Positions 1 to 6,697 are shown, numbered from the stretch's first letter. The stretch: 8,925 nt of DNA from JBJXGC01 sp046154545 (GCA_046154545.1 JBJXGC010000292.1:1-8925); one strand, 5' to 3'. Program-made: numbers and translations. Notes: generated from the letters alone by a model not told the origin.

Positions 1-992
1 TTGTAGATCTCCTTCGGGAACGACGCCACGGCCACCGGTGGCGTGATCTTCCCGCCGGCAAAGGCGCCGGCATCGCGCCGCGATTCGTAGTACATGTTGG
101 CCGCGCTCGCGATCGAATTCGGCGCCCAGTAGAACATGATGTTCGTCAGCAGCTGGTCCTTCGTGTAGACGCTTTCGACGTCCCCGCCGCAGTCGCTCCA
201 GGTGCGAAACTTCTCCGTGATCCAGGCGGCGATGCCCTCCGGTGAGTTCGCCTGGGCGATGGCGAGCGACATCGGCTTCGTCGAGTGCGTCAGGCTGTAG
301 CCCGTCTCGTCGCGCTGGAAGGCGGCGGCCGCCTCGGCGAAGTGCTTCTCGCCCTCGGGGATATCGGCCGGTGGCTGGCCGATCACGAAGTTCAGGTGCA
401 GCCCGGCGATGTGCTCGGGGTGGGCCGACCCCATCCGCGCCGTGATGATCCCGCCCCAGTCGCCTCCCTGCGTGCCGTAGCGGTCGTAGCCCAGCTCCTT
501 CACCATCAGCTGGTCGAAGGCGGCCGCAGTCCGGCTCGGACCCCAACCCCGCTCCTTCGGTGTCCCACCAAAGCCGTATCCCGGGAGCGCCGGGACGACC
601 ACGTCGAACGCGTCGGCCGGGTCGCCACCATGCGCCGCCGGGTCGGTGAGGGGGCCGATCAGCTGGTGGAACTCGTAGATCGAACCTGGCCAGCCGTGGA
701 CCAGGATCAGCGGGAACGGCTTCGGGCCCTTTCCCCTCACGTGCCAGTAGTGCAGGTCAACCCCATCGACTTCGCTGAGGAAGCCCGGGTACTGGTTGAG
801 CGCCGCCTCCTGCTTGCGCCAGTCGTAGCCGTCGCGCCAGTAGGCGCACAGCTCCTTCATGTAGGCCGGGTCGGCGCCGTAGTCCCAGCCCACGCCGGGG
901 ATGGGCTCCGGCCAGCGCGTGCGGGCGAGGCGCTCCTTGAGGTCCTGGAGGACGGCGTCGGGGACGGTGATCGAAAACGGTCGTGCAGACAT
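1..992 (-). CDS. Epoxide hydrolase, EHN type (alpha/beta hydrolase), 3' end beyond the window
   Basis: Predicted cytoplasmic enzyme that adds water to epoxides to give diols. About 330 residues are visible. Residues 1-90 match the N-terminal epoxide hydrolase domain (EHN), with the typical opening PFSITVPD and the stretch LKERLARTRWPE. An alpha/beta hydrolase core follows: the oxyanion-hole motif HGWPGS is at residues 99-104, and the nucleophile elbow GGDWGG at 176-181 puts the catalytic Asp at 178. The lid region has YWAPNS (288-293) and MYYES (300-304), which hold candidate ring-opening tyrosines. The acidic partner and the catalytic His lie beyond the left edge; the family is usually about 380-400 residues, so roughly 50-70 are missing. 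The start at 992 is chosen because the EHN domain begins at once and a -10 box (TACAAT) lies 7 bases upstream with no Shine-Dalgarno, a leaderless pattern. It is transcribed away from the tRNA-Phe gene. The family call is secure; the substrate is unknown. Confidence 0.95.
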   Translation of the reverse strand, partial: MSARPFSITVPDAVLQDLKERLARTRWPEPIPGVGWDYGADPAYMKELCAYWRDGYDWRKQEAALNQYPGFLSEVDGVDLHYWHVRGKGPKPFPLILVHGWPGSIYEFHQLIGPLTDPAAHGGDPADAFDVVVPALPGYGFGGTPKERGWGPSRTAAAFDQLMVKELGYDRYGTQGGDWGGIITARMGSAHPEHIAGLHLNFVIGQPPADIPEGEKHFAEAAAAFQRDETGYSLTHSTKPMSLAIAQANSPEGIAAWITEKFRTWSDCGGDVESVYTKDQLLTNIMFYWAPNSIASAANMYYESRRDAGAFAGGKITPPVAVASFPKEIY

Positions 993-999
993 GGGCGCG

Positions 1000-1005
1000 A
1001 TTGTA
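1000..1005 (-). promoter_or_regulatory. -10 box of the epoxide hydrolase, leaderless pattern
   Basis: Read on the minus strand the box is TACAAT, one base from the TATAAT consensus, followed by seven bases and then the ATG at 992. Normal -10 to start-site spacing would place transcription initiation at or next to the A of the start codon. No Shine-Dalgarno precedes the ATG. A matching -35 is not evident. Confidence 0.55.
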
Positions 1006-1011
1006 GCGTCC

Positions 1012-1041
1012 TTGACCGTGCCGTGGGGCGATCCCTACGAT
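1012..1041 (+). promoter_or_regulatory. Promoter of tRNA-Phe
   Basis: A -35 box TTGACC (1012-1017) and a -10 box TACGAT (1036-1041) are separated by 18 bases. The predicted start site near 1048 leaves about 10 bases of 5' leader before the tRNA at 1058. Both hexamers are close to the vegetative sigma consensus. The -35 lies only 7 bases from the oppositely directed -10 box of the epoxide hydrolase, so the two promoters share the same short interval. Confidence 0.72.
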
Positions 1042-1057
1042 GGGAGTTCGTTCCCGG

Positions 1058-1133
1058 GCCGAGGTAGCTCAGTTGGTAGAGCACGCGACTGAAAATCGCG
1101 GTGTCCCCAGTTCAAATCTGGGCCTCGGCACCA
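1058..1133 (+). tRNA. tRNA-Phe (anticodon GAA), CCA encoded
   Basis: Complete cloverleaf. The acceptor stem GCCGAGG (1058-1064) pairs perfectly with CCTCGGC (1123-1129). The D arm is GCTC/GAGC around AGTTGGTA. The anticodon stem CGCGA/TCGCG (1084-1088 and 1096-1100) encloses loop CTGAAAA, with anticodon GAA at 1091-1093. The variable loop is GTGTC, and the T arm CCCAG/CTGGG encloses TTCAAAT. Discriminator base A (1130) and a genomic CCA (1131-1133) complete the 3' end. GAA reads the Phe codons TTC and TTT. It has its own promoter upstream. No hairpin followed by a T-run is seen just downstream. Confidence 0.98.
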
Positions 1134-1208
1134 ATCTTCCTGGGAACCACCGGCCTTTTGTCGCGAACCCCCGGGGAGTCCGTCGTGGGGTCCAGCTGAA
1201 CCCGCGTG

Positions 1209-1237
1209 CTGCCACCACGGCTGGAGTTCGCTATCAT
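1209..1237 (+). promoter_or_regulatory. Candidate promoter of the small protein gene, leaderless pattern
   Basis: A -10 box TATCAT (1232-1237) lies six bases before the ATG at 1244, with a partial -35 CTGCCA (1209-1214, four of six consensus bases) at 17-base spacing. The predicted start site falls at the ATG itself. The nearest purine-rich stretch (GGAG at 1223-1226) is 17 bases from the ATG, too far for a Shine-Dalgarno, which supports leaderless initiation. Confidence 0.45.
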
Positions 1238-1243
1238 GCTGCT

Positions 1244-1678
1244 ATGCTCAGTAAGAATGCCCGGCCGCTGCCTCGCCTGACCACCACGCCGGAGGTGGAC
1301 GGCAAGGACGATGGAGCCCCGATGGATACCGCGGAGAAGAGTCGGCTCCTCGCCAACGCCTTTCTGTCCGCGACCCAGCAGGCCCACGATTGGGGCTTCG
1401 ACCTTCCGTCCGCGACCGCCTCGCACCGGGCGCAAGGCCTTCTCGCGCGGCTGGCCCATGTTGTTCGCGATGTTCAGCGCGTTGATGTCGCCGTTGGCGA
1501 GGACGGCACGGTCGAGATTAACGTTTTGAGTCGCCGTGAGCTCGCCACGATCGACATTCCTCCGAACGGTTCTCGTCTCGAGATGATTAGGCGGGATCGA
1601 ACATCGGGGGCGGTACGAGGTCCGGCCGAAACATTGACGGAAGCGATGATCGTGGAGCGGATTGAGCGAGCCGCCTGA
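1244..1678 (+). CDS. Hypothetical small soluble protein (144 aa)
   Basis: I do not recognise this protein with certainty. It is hydrophilic, with no signal peptide or membrane segment. An N-terminal tail rich in Pro, Asp and Lys (residues 1-27) is followed by a helical stretch (about 28-78) and a compact beta-like segment (about 80-110) that reads VGEDGTVEINV, then RRELATIDIPPNG. A 'DG-x-[IV]-x-[IL] ... RELxxxIPPxG' pattern recalls small uncharacterised bacterial proteins that often sit beside toxin-like genes. That resemblance is from memory and weak, and no partner gene follows here. The start at 1244 is preferred because of a -10 box six bases upstream. An alternative ATG at 1322 (118 aa) has GGAG at 1313-1316, five bases before it. 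Codon third positions stay G/C-rich from 1244 onward, which mildly favours the longer form. The gene is convergent with the peroxidase gene. Confidence 0.7.
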   Translation: MLSKNARPLPRLTTTPEVDGKDDGAPMDTAEKSRLLANAFLSATQQAHDWGFDLPSATASHRAQGLLARLAHVVRDVQRVDVAVGEDGTVEINVLSRRELATIDIPPNGSRLEMIRRDRTSGAVRGPAETLTEAMIVERIERAA

Positions 1679-1735
1679 GCCGGACCCGCCGGACGACACG
1701 GGCCTGGGACGGCGGACATCCCCAAGGGCGGTCGA

Positions 1736-1759
1736 GCCTTCCACGAGGCTTGTGAAGGC
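1736..1759. terminator. Hairpin between convergent genes, weak terminator candidate
   Basis: GCCTT plus CAC (1736-1740 and 1742-1744, C1741 bulged) pairs with GTG plus AAGGC (1752-1759) around a seven-base loop. It lies 57 bases after the small protein's stop and about 190 bases beyond the peroxidase stop on the other strand, so it could serve either transcript. No T-run follows on either strand, so intrinsic termination is doubtful. The rest of 1679-1952 holds no gene I can support. Confidence 0.3.
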
Positions 1760-1952
1760 GATTGCGTTCAATCTTCGACCGAGTCAAGGCGAGGTTGCCT
1801 TGTCCCCTTTACCGGATCGCCGTGCAACCCGACCCGGATGACTCAGACACGATCTGCGGGCCGTTTCACATCAGCGCGATTCCACCGGTCCTGGACGACG
1901 TTGGCCAGATTCCTCTACACCTTCGTGAGCAGCGCCAGCGCCCCTACCTCCC

Positions 1953-4355
1953 TCACTTCCCCTTCCCCGCGTCCCCTCGCCACGGGTCAGCCTTCAACTC
2001 CCGGTCGTAGCCCCGCAGCGGATGGCGCGCCGGGTCAAGACGCTCAGCGGTGTCCCACGGTTCGAAGGCGTTCTTCACGTTGCCAAGGCCCGTCGAGGCC
2101 AGCTCCGGGTAGTGGCGGAGGATCACCGTCTTCAGATCGGCGCGGTCGATCCACGCCAGCCCCTCCTTCGTGTAGGTCTCCTCGTTGTAGTTGTCCGTGA
2201 AGAAGCGGTCGGCCTGGAGACGGCGGGTCGCGTTCAGGATGAAGATCTGGAACATCGTCTCGCCAAACCCGAAGCCGGTCGGCCGGGTGCCCTCGGCCAG
2301 CGTGCCGACGAGGAGGTCGAGTCGTTCCACGTCCTCCGGCCGGTCGCCGTAGACCTCTTTCAGACGCTGGACCTGGACCGCATCTCTCGTCAGGTCCTCG
2401 AAGCGGCGGATCGGGTTCAGGCCAAGCTGTCGGCGGAACTCGTTGTAACGGGGCACGCCCCGCTCCCGCGCCCGGAGGATATCGACCGCGCCCATATCGA
2501 ACAGCGGGTTCCCGGGGATGCTCAAGTTCTGCATGAAGGCCGGGAAGTTGTTCAGCACGAGCTGTCCCGGCTGCTGATTGCCGAACGAATAGAAGAGGTC
2601 CGCCAGCCCCACGGACGCCGTCAGCCGCGCCGAACCGGCCTGGCGGACGCGAACGAAGGGCACGTCCTGGATGGTCTCCCCGTTGACGTGCGACTTCACC
2701 TCGATCTGCTCGGGCAAAAGGCTGTGCAGCCGGTAAACCTCGACGAATTCCTGGGTGAGGCCGTAGGGCACGCCGTGTTTGTTGATCGGGTTGCCGACCA
2801 CGCCGCCCAGCTCCGGGTTCGCGATGTTGAAATTGGCCAGCGTCTTCTTGGCGCTGCCGCGCTTGAAGAGGTTCGTGAGGAGGCCGTACCAGTTCGCGTT
2901 CAGGGCGTCGTTCAGGCCGGGGTTGGGGAGGATTGCTGGCGTCCATTCGACCGAGTGGATCTTGGCCATGATCGCCGCGTTCACCAGCCGGGCGACATTG
3001 AAGAGGCGGTTGTCGTCCCAGCCGGGGTTGGCGGCGGCAAGCGCGTCGCAGATCGCGTTATGTTCGCTCGCGAACAGCGTGTGGAGCATCGTCAGTCCCA
3101 CCCACCAGTTCCGCGTAAAGCCGGTCTCCTCGATGCCGCGTTCGTCTACGGGAAGGGTGTCGTCCCGGTTTAGGCGCAGCTTGCCACCCTCGTGACTGCG
3201 CAGCCGATCGACCGTCGCCTGGTCGCTCCCGTAGATCTGCGAACCATCCCACCAATGGGTGACTTCGTTGATGAACGAAATGGGCACGGTCTCGCCCGAG
3301 GGCATGCGGGTGACATCGGGCTGGGTCTTCGCCACGAACATCGCGCGCTGGCGGTACTTCCTCCGTGCCGGGTCGTCATCCGAAAGCGGGATCTCGTGGA
3401 TCTCGCGCGCGAGGTTCTCGCCGTGGCTGACCCAGTCGTGGTTCTGGAAGTTGATCCACGAAGCGGCGAGCATGTTCAGGAACGGCACCTGCTTCATCTC
3501 GCCTTCGCGTGTGAGCAACTTCCGGCTGATCTCGCGCGGGTTCGGTGACATCAGCGCGTCACCCGTCTCCGGCCGGATAGCCGACTCCTCCACGTTGCGT
3601 GGAAAGCGGGTGCCGGCGGCCCCTTCCTTGGGGTTTTCCATGTTATTCCAGCTCCCGTCGGCCGTCCGGAAGTGGGTGACCCCCGCAGGCGGCACCAGGC
3701 CCGCGTCCTGGAAGCCGATGAGCACCCCCGGCGGATAGGTCGACTTCAGGTTGTGCTTGTTCAGCCGCTCCCGCATGTAGGCGAGGGTGAGGATGCCGAG
3801 GACCAGGTTCCGGCGGTACCAGTTCGTCCAGACCGCATCCTTGTAGCCGAATGTCCTGCCGGCCGCGTGCGTGACGGCGTTCATGACGACCGAAACGACG
3901 GCCCCCAGCCCACTCCCCAACGGCCGCAGGATCCGCGCCCGGAGGCCCGGAGCCGCCGGCCGGGGCGGCGCCGGCAGCGTCCCTGGCGGCACCAGCGGCG
4001 CGGCGAGCAGCTCTTCCCGCGTGTGGTGGTGCACCGGCGGAACATGCACGTTCACCGCGGCCTCCGCGTTCAGGCGGGCCAGGTCGAGCATCTCCCGCCA
4101 CTGCTCCCGCGCGGGGCTACCCTCGTCGCGGGGGCTCAGGTTGAGCGCGAGGTGGTAATGCTCGGCGGCGTTGCCGTAATCCTCCTGCTGGAAGTAGGCC
4201 AGCCCCAGCAGCGCCTCACAGTCCCCCAGGGGGTCGTGCGGCGCCGCCTCCGTCAGGGCAGCGACTGCGTCCGCGTACTTCCCCTCGTCGATCAGCGCCG
4301 CGCCCCGATCGCGCGCGGCCTGCCAGTTGATCGGTGTTTCTGTGCCATCCGGCAT
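1953..4355 (-). CDS. Haem peroxidase of the fatty-acid alpha-dioxygenase (PIOX-like) type with TPR-like N-terminus
   Basis: Predicted haem oxygenase of the animal-peroxidase/cyclooxygenase superfamily, closest in pattern to plant alpha-dioxygenases, which insert O2 at C-2 of fatty acids to give 2-hydroperoxides. It has 800 residues against about 620-640 in plant enzymes. Residues 10-75 look like TPR helices (ALIDEGKYADAV, GLAYFQQEDYGNAAEHYHLA), followed by a Pro-rich linker (115-137). Active-site elements are present in order: distal His306-Asp307 (NHDWVSHG), a calcium-loop pattern T366-x-W-x-D370-x-S372 before QIYGS, LHTLFASEHN (424-433), AKIHSVEWTPAIL (464-476), and Y541-R-L-H544. In the last, by analogy with COX Tyr385/His388, Tyr541 is the radical Tyr and His544 the proximal haem ligand. 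Further alpha-dioxygenase-like blocks are RERGVPRYNEFRRQL (630-644) and RRLQADRFFTDNYNEETYT (711-729). No signal peptide is seen, so it is likely cytoplasmic or peripheral on the membrane. The start at 4355 follows a GGGGGGAAG ribosome site; an upstream extension would run antisense into the kinase gene. The substrate is inferred. Confidence 0.92.
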   Translation of the reverse strand: MPDGTETPINWQAARDRGAALIDEGKYADAVAALTEAAPHDPLGDCEALLGLAYFQQEDYGNAAEHYHLALNLSPRDEGSPAREQWREMLDLARLNAEAAVNVHVPPVHHHTREELLAAPLVPPGTLPAPPRPAAPGLRARILRPLGSGLGAVVSVVMNAVTHAAGRTFGYKDAVWTNWYRRNLVLGILTLAYMRERLNKHNLKSTYPPGVLIGFQDAGLVPPAGVTHFRTADGSWNNMENPKEGAAGTRFPRNVEESAIRPETGDALMSPNPREISRKLLTREGEMKQVPFLNMLAASWINFQNHDWVSHGENLAREIHEIPLSDDDPARRKYRQRAMFVAKTQPDVTRMPSGETVPISFINEVTHWWDGSQIYGSDQATVDRLRSHEGGKLRLNRDDTLPVDERGIEETGFTRNWWVGLTMLHTLFASEHNAICDALAAANPGWDDNRLFNVARLVNAAIMAKIHSVEWTPAILPNPGLNDALNANWYGLLTNLFKRGSAKKTLANFNIANPELGGVVGNPINKHGVPYGLTQEFVEVYRLHSLLPEQIEVKSHVNGETIQDVPFVRVRQAGSARLTASVGLADLFYSFGNQQPGQLVLNNFPAFMQNLSIPGNPLFDMGAVDILRARERGVPRYNEFRRQLGLNPIRRFEDLTRDAVQVQRLKEVYGDRPEDVERLDLLVGTLAEGTRPTGFGFGETMFQIFILNATRRLQADRFFTDNYNEETYTKEGLAWIDRADLKTVILRHYPELASTGLGNVKNAFEPWDTAERLDPARHPLRGYDRELKADPWRGDAGKGK

Positions 4356-4479
4356 GATGCTTCCCCCCGATGCGGTCGAACGAATGCAGATGTTGCGAAC
4401 GTGTTCTGATCCCGGACGCAGATGGCCGAAGCGTAGACGCGCCCGATGCCTCCCGCAAATGTCCTCACCCGACCCGTCC

Positions 4480-4494
4480 GGGGCGCTACGCCCC
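4480..4494. promoter_or_regulatory. Inverted repeat in the divergent intergenic region
   Basis: GGGGCG (4480-4485) and CGCCCC (4489-4494) form a perfect six-base inverted repeat around CTA. It lies 20 bases upstream of the extended -10 of the kinase gene, where a -35 would be expected, and about 125 bases upstream of the peroxidase start. It could be an operator or simply a GC-rich palindrome. No known binding protein is inferred. Confidence 0.35.
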
Positions 4495-4514
4495 TCCTCG
4501 CGCATTCCGTGGCT

Positions 4515-4523
4515 TGCTATGCT
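4515..4523 (+). promoter_or_regulatory. Extended -10 box of the kinase gene
   Basis: TGC-TATGCT is an extended -10 (TGn followed by TANNNT). The predicted start site is about 4530, between the in-frame ATGs at 4527 and 4533. The transcript would therefore begin only a few bases before the second ATG. No -35-like hexamer or Shine-Dalgarno is visible, as expected for an extended -10 promoter driving a near-leaderless mRNA. Confidence 0.5.
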
Positions 4524-4532
4524 TGAATGGCC

Positions 4533-5108
4533 ATGAACAACGCCATCATCTACCTGATTGGCTACCCCGGAATCGGCAAGTACACCATCGCCAGGGCGAT
4601 TGCCGACCGCACCGACGCCCGCGTGCTCGATAACCATCTCGTGAACAACCCGATCTTCGCTGTCCTGCCCAGGGGGTCGCTGTCGGCGCTTCCGCCAGAA
4701 GTCTGGTCACGGGTGGGACAGATCCGGGAGCTGATGCTGCAATCCGTCGAGGACCTGGCGCCGTCCGAATACAGCTTCATCCTCACCAACGTCATCAACG
4801 GCGACGACCCGAAAGATGTCGCTGTCTACGAACGTGTCCGCGCAGTGGCCCGTGCTCGCACCGCCCGGTTCGTGCCGGTCGTCCTCCATTGCGACCCGGA
4901 GGAGCAGGCCCGGCGCGTCATCACCGCCGAGAGGCACTCGCGCTTCAAATGGACAGACGTGGACGCCGTCACTGACCTGACCGCGAGGCTGCGCCTGCAC
5001 GTTCCCGGCCATCGCAACCTGCTGCGACTCGACGTCACGTCCCGCACTCCCCGCGAATCGGCCAGCGAGGTCGTGGCCCACGTGGCGACCTGCGTTCCCG
5101 AGGAGTAG
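4533..5108 (+). CDS. P-loop NTPase, nucleotide/small-molecule kinase-like (191 aa)
   Basis: Small cytoplasmic P-loop protein of the adenylate/shikimate-kinase-like size class. Counting from the first possible ATG (4527, MAMNN), beta-1 IIYLIG leads into a Walker A GYPGIGKYT (residues 12-20). Here the residue after the Lys is Tyr, with Thr one place later, instead of the usual GK[ST]. A conserved-looking LDNHLVNNP (34-42) follows, where kinases of this fold contact the acceptor. FILTNVING (84-92) is the probable core strand before the Walker B position, and RHSRFKWTD (136-144) is an Arg-rich lid-like segment after the HCDPEEQARR strand-helix (121-130). The phosphoryl acceptor cannot be read from the sequence. 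The start at 4533 is favoured because the extended -10 would place transcription initiation near 4530; the ATG at 4527 adds only two residues. The gene is divergent from the peroxidase (177-base gap) and convergent with the acyltransferase (49-base gap). Confidence 0.88.
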   Translation: MNNAIIYLIGYPGIGKYTIARAIADRTDARVLDNHLVNNPIFAVLPRGSLSALPPEVWSRVGQIRELMLQSVEDLAPSEYSFILTNVINGDDPKDVAVYERVRAVARARTARFVPVVLHCDPEEQARRVITAERHSRFKWTDVDAVTDLTARLRLHVPGHRNLLRLDVTSRTPRESASEVVAHVATCVPEE

Positions 5109-5149
5109 GGCCGCGACTAGCTGGTCGGCGGAGGCTCTTCGCTGCGGCC
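5109..5149. terminator. Long-loop stem between convergent genes, weak bidirectional terminator candidate
   Basis: GGCCGC (5109-5114), directly after the kinase stop codon, pairs perfectly with GCGGCC (5144-5149), 9 bases from the acyltransferase stop. The enclosed 29 bases can form small inner stems such as GAC/GTC. There is no T-run on either strand. The position between two convergent stops is the main reason to consider it. Confidence 0.3.
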
Positions 5150-5157
5150 TGCCCGGC

Positions 5158-6651
5158 TCAGCCGGCGGCGAGGGCCGCCTCCCGGAGACTGGCGTAGGCG
5201 GCTTCGACGTGGTCCTTCATGCGCCGTACGTCCGGCATCACGCGCGGTTCTGCCATCATCCCGATGTACAGGTTCTGGTTGTACGTCTGGATCGCCACGC
5301 CGTAGCCGAGGGTGCCAGCCAGCGGGATGAGCCCGATGCTATCGAGCATTCGCCGCCCGGCCAGGTACTGGGGAACCTGGACGCCGGGGACGTTCGTCGC
5401 CACGAAGTTGATGGCCGGCGGCGGGACCGGCAGGTTGGCCAGCCCGGGAAGCTGGGGAATGGCGAGAGCCATGTTCGTCATCGCGTCGAGCGATGCCGTG
5501 GAGACTGCCGAGAGCATCCCGATAAGCCCGGGAGGCATCGCCTCCGTCGTCTCCATCATCGCTTCCATGCCCTGGGGCTCGCGCCGCTCCTTCACCCGTT
5601 GGGTCGCGATGACGACCTCGGCGAGGCGCTCCGTCGCCGGCATCGGGGAGGCTGAGAGTGCCACGAACATCATCGAGACGCGGTTGCCAAGGGCGCCGGT
5701 CTCGCCCTCGCGGCGGACGCTCACGGGGCAGCCGATGCGCAGCTTCCGCCCGGAAACCTCCACGCCGTGTTCAGCGAGGTACCGCGCGGCCGCCTCCCCG
5801 AGGAGCGCCAGCACCACGTCGTTGACCGTCCCGCCAAGGACGCCGCGGATGCCCCGCACTTCGCCGAACGAAAACCGCGACCAGGCGAAGCTGCGTTTCG
5901 AGCTGATCGGCGGCCGGTTCCAGGGCGCGCCCACCGCCGGCGTGCTCCCCATCTCGGACAGCGCCTGGCCGGCCTGCATGAGCAGGGTCATCCGCGCGGT
6001 GAGGGTCTCGGTGTCCCGGAAGAGCTCCTGTGTCCGCCGCGCCGCGTCAAGCTGTTGCTGGCCCAGGTCGAGCATCGCGGCCGTCAGGGCCTCGGCCGGC
6101 CCTGGGGCGGGCTGAGGCTGCCACGGCTCAGCCGGCGGTTCGGGCGGCTGGGCCTCCGCTTCGAAGTCGAACAGGACCGTCGTCAGCTCCATGCCGGAGA
6201 CGCCATCGACCATGCAGTGGTGCACCTTCCAGTGCACCAGCGTCCGGTCGCCCTCGAGGCCGTCGAAGACGTGCATCTCCCAGAGCGGCCGGCCCCGGTC
6301 CAGGATCGTCTCGTGGAAGCCCATGGCCGCCGCGACGGCTGCCTCGTCCGAAGTTCCGGGCGGCATGGGGTGGTAGAAGACATGGCGCGCGATGTCGAAG
6401 TCCAGGTCGTCTTCCCAGGTGGCGTGATTCAGGTTGAACGGCACGAACTGCAGCCTCTGGCGATAGCGCGGGATCAGGTGGATGCGCTCCATCACCTGGC
6501 GGGCGACATCCTCGTACCCCACCTGCCCTTCAAAGAACGACAGCGAGCCGATGTGTGTCGGCCCGTGGAACGATTCGGAGTAGACGAACGACGCGTCCTG
6601 CGCTGTCAGGCGCTTTGAGATTCGTGCGGCCGGGGTCGCAGGTTGAACCAT
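5158..6651 (-). CDS. Wax ester synthase/diacylglycerol acyltransferase (WS/DGAT) family O-acyltransferase
   Basis: Predicted to transfer an acyl group from acyl-CoA to a fatty alcohol (wax ester) or diacylglycerol (triacylglycerol), at the membrane or lipid-body surface. It has 497 residues, normal for the family. The N-terminus ISKRLTAQDASFVYSE (11-26) matches the usual family opening. The catalytic motif HHCMVDG (144-150) is the HHxxxDG of the condensation/acyltransferase fold, with His145 the expected base. The C-terminal half shows VNDVVLALLGEA (276-287), PVSVRR (309-314), LGNRVS (321-326), TNVPG (419-423) and the late strand LGYGVAIQTYNQNLYIGMM (448-466), all family-like. A Pro-rich, then helical insert (168-235) links the halves. 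Two adjacent ATGs exist at 6654 and 6651; GAGGAGG at 6657-6663 is 5 bases from the second, which I chose. Reading upstream to an ATG at 6801 adds 50 residues unlike the family. WS or DGAT preference cannot be judged from sequence. Confidence 0.95.
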   Translation of the reverse strand: MVQPATPAARISKRLTAQDASFVYSESFHGPTHIGSLSFFEGQVGYEDVARQVMERIHLIPRYRQRLQFVPFNLNHATWEDDLDFDIARHVFYHPMPPGTSDEAAVAAAMGFHETILDRGRPLWEMHVFDGLEGDRTLVHWKVHHCMVDGVSGMELTTVLFDFEAEAQPPEPPAEPWQPQPAPGPAEALTAAMLDLGQQQLDAARRTQELFRDTETLTARMTLLMQAGQALSEMGSTPAVGAPWNRPPISSKRSFAWSRFSFGEVRGIRGVLGGTVNDVVLALLGEAAARYLAEHGVEVSGRKLRIGCPVSVRREGETGALGNRVSMMFVALSASPMPATERLAEVVIATQRVKERREPQGMEAMMETTEAMPPGLIGMLSAVSTASLDAMTNMALAIPQLPGLANLPVPPPAINFVATNVPGVQVPQYLAGRRMLDSIGLIPLAGTLGYGVAIQTYNQNLYIGMMAEPRVMPDVRRMKDHVEAAYASLREAALAAG

Positions 6652-6656
6652 CATGG

Positions 6657-6663
6657 CCTCCTC
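6657..6663 (-). promoter_or_regulatory. Shine-Dalgarno site that decides the WS/DGAT start
   Basis: GAGGAGG on the minus strand is two bases from the ATG at 6654 and five from the ATG at 6651. The spacing favours 6651 and rules against the far-upstream ATG at 6801. Confidence 0.7.
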
Positions 6664-6697
6664 GGCCGACGCGGGCCGCCCAAGGACTGGGCACGGA

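Noticed and set aside
285..1067. Plus-strand open frame opposite the epoxide hydrolase
   Set aside because: Antisense shadow that also runs into the tRNA gene; no recognisable domain.
1112..1133. tRNA-Phe 3' end as an integration site for a mobile element
   Set aside because: No second copy of the tRNA tail and no integrase gene are in the window.
1762..2010. Plus-strand 82-codon frame with a TTG start between the small protein and the peroxidase
   Set aside because: Pro/His/Arg-rich translation with no motif, no ribosome site, and it overlaps the peroxidase end.
2022..3173. Plus-strand open frame (383 codons) inside the peroxidase gene
   Set aside because: Antisense shadow; the minus frame shows catalytic motifs throughout.
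4356..4637. N-terminal extension of the peroxidase gene to 4637
   Set aside because: It would overlap the first 100 bases of the kinase gene on the other strand, has no recognisable domain, and a ribosome site precedes the ATG at 4355.
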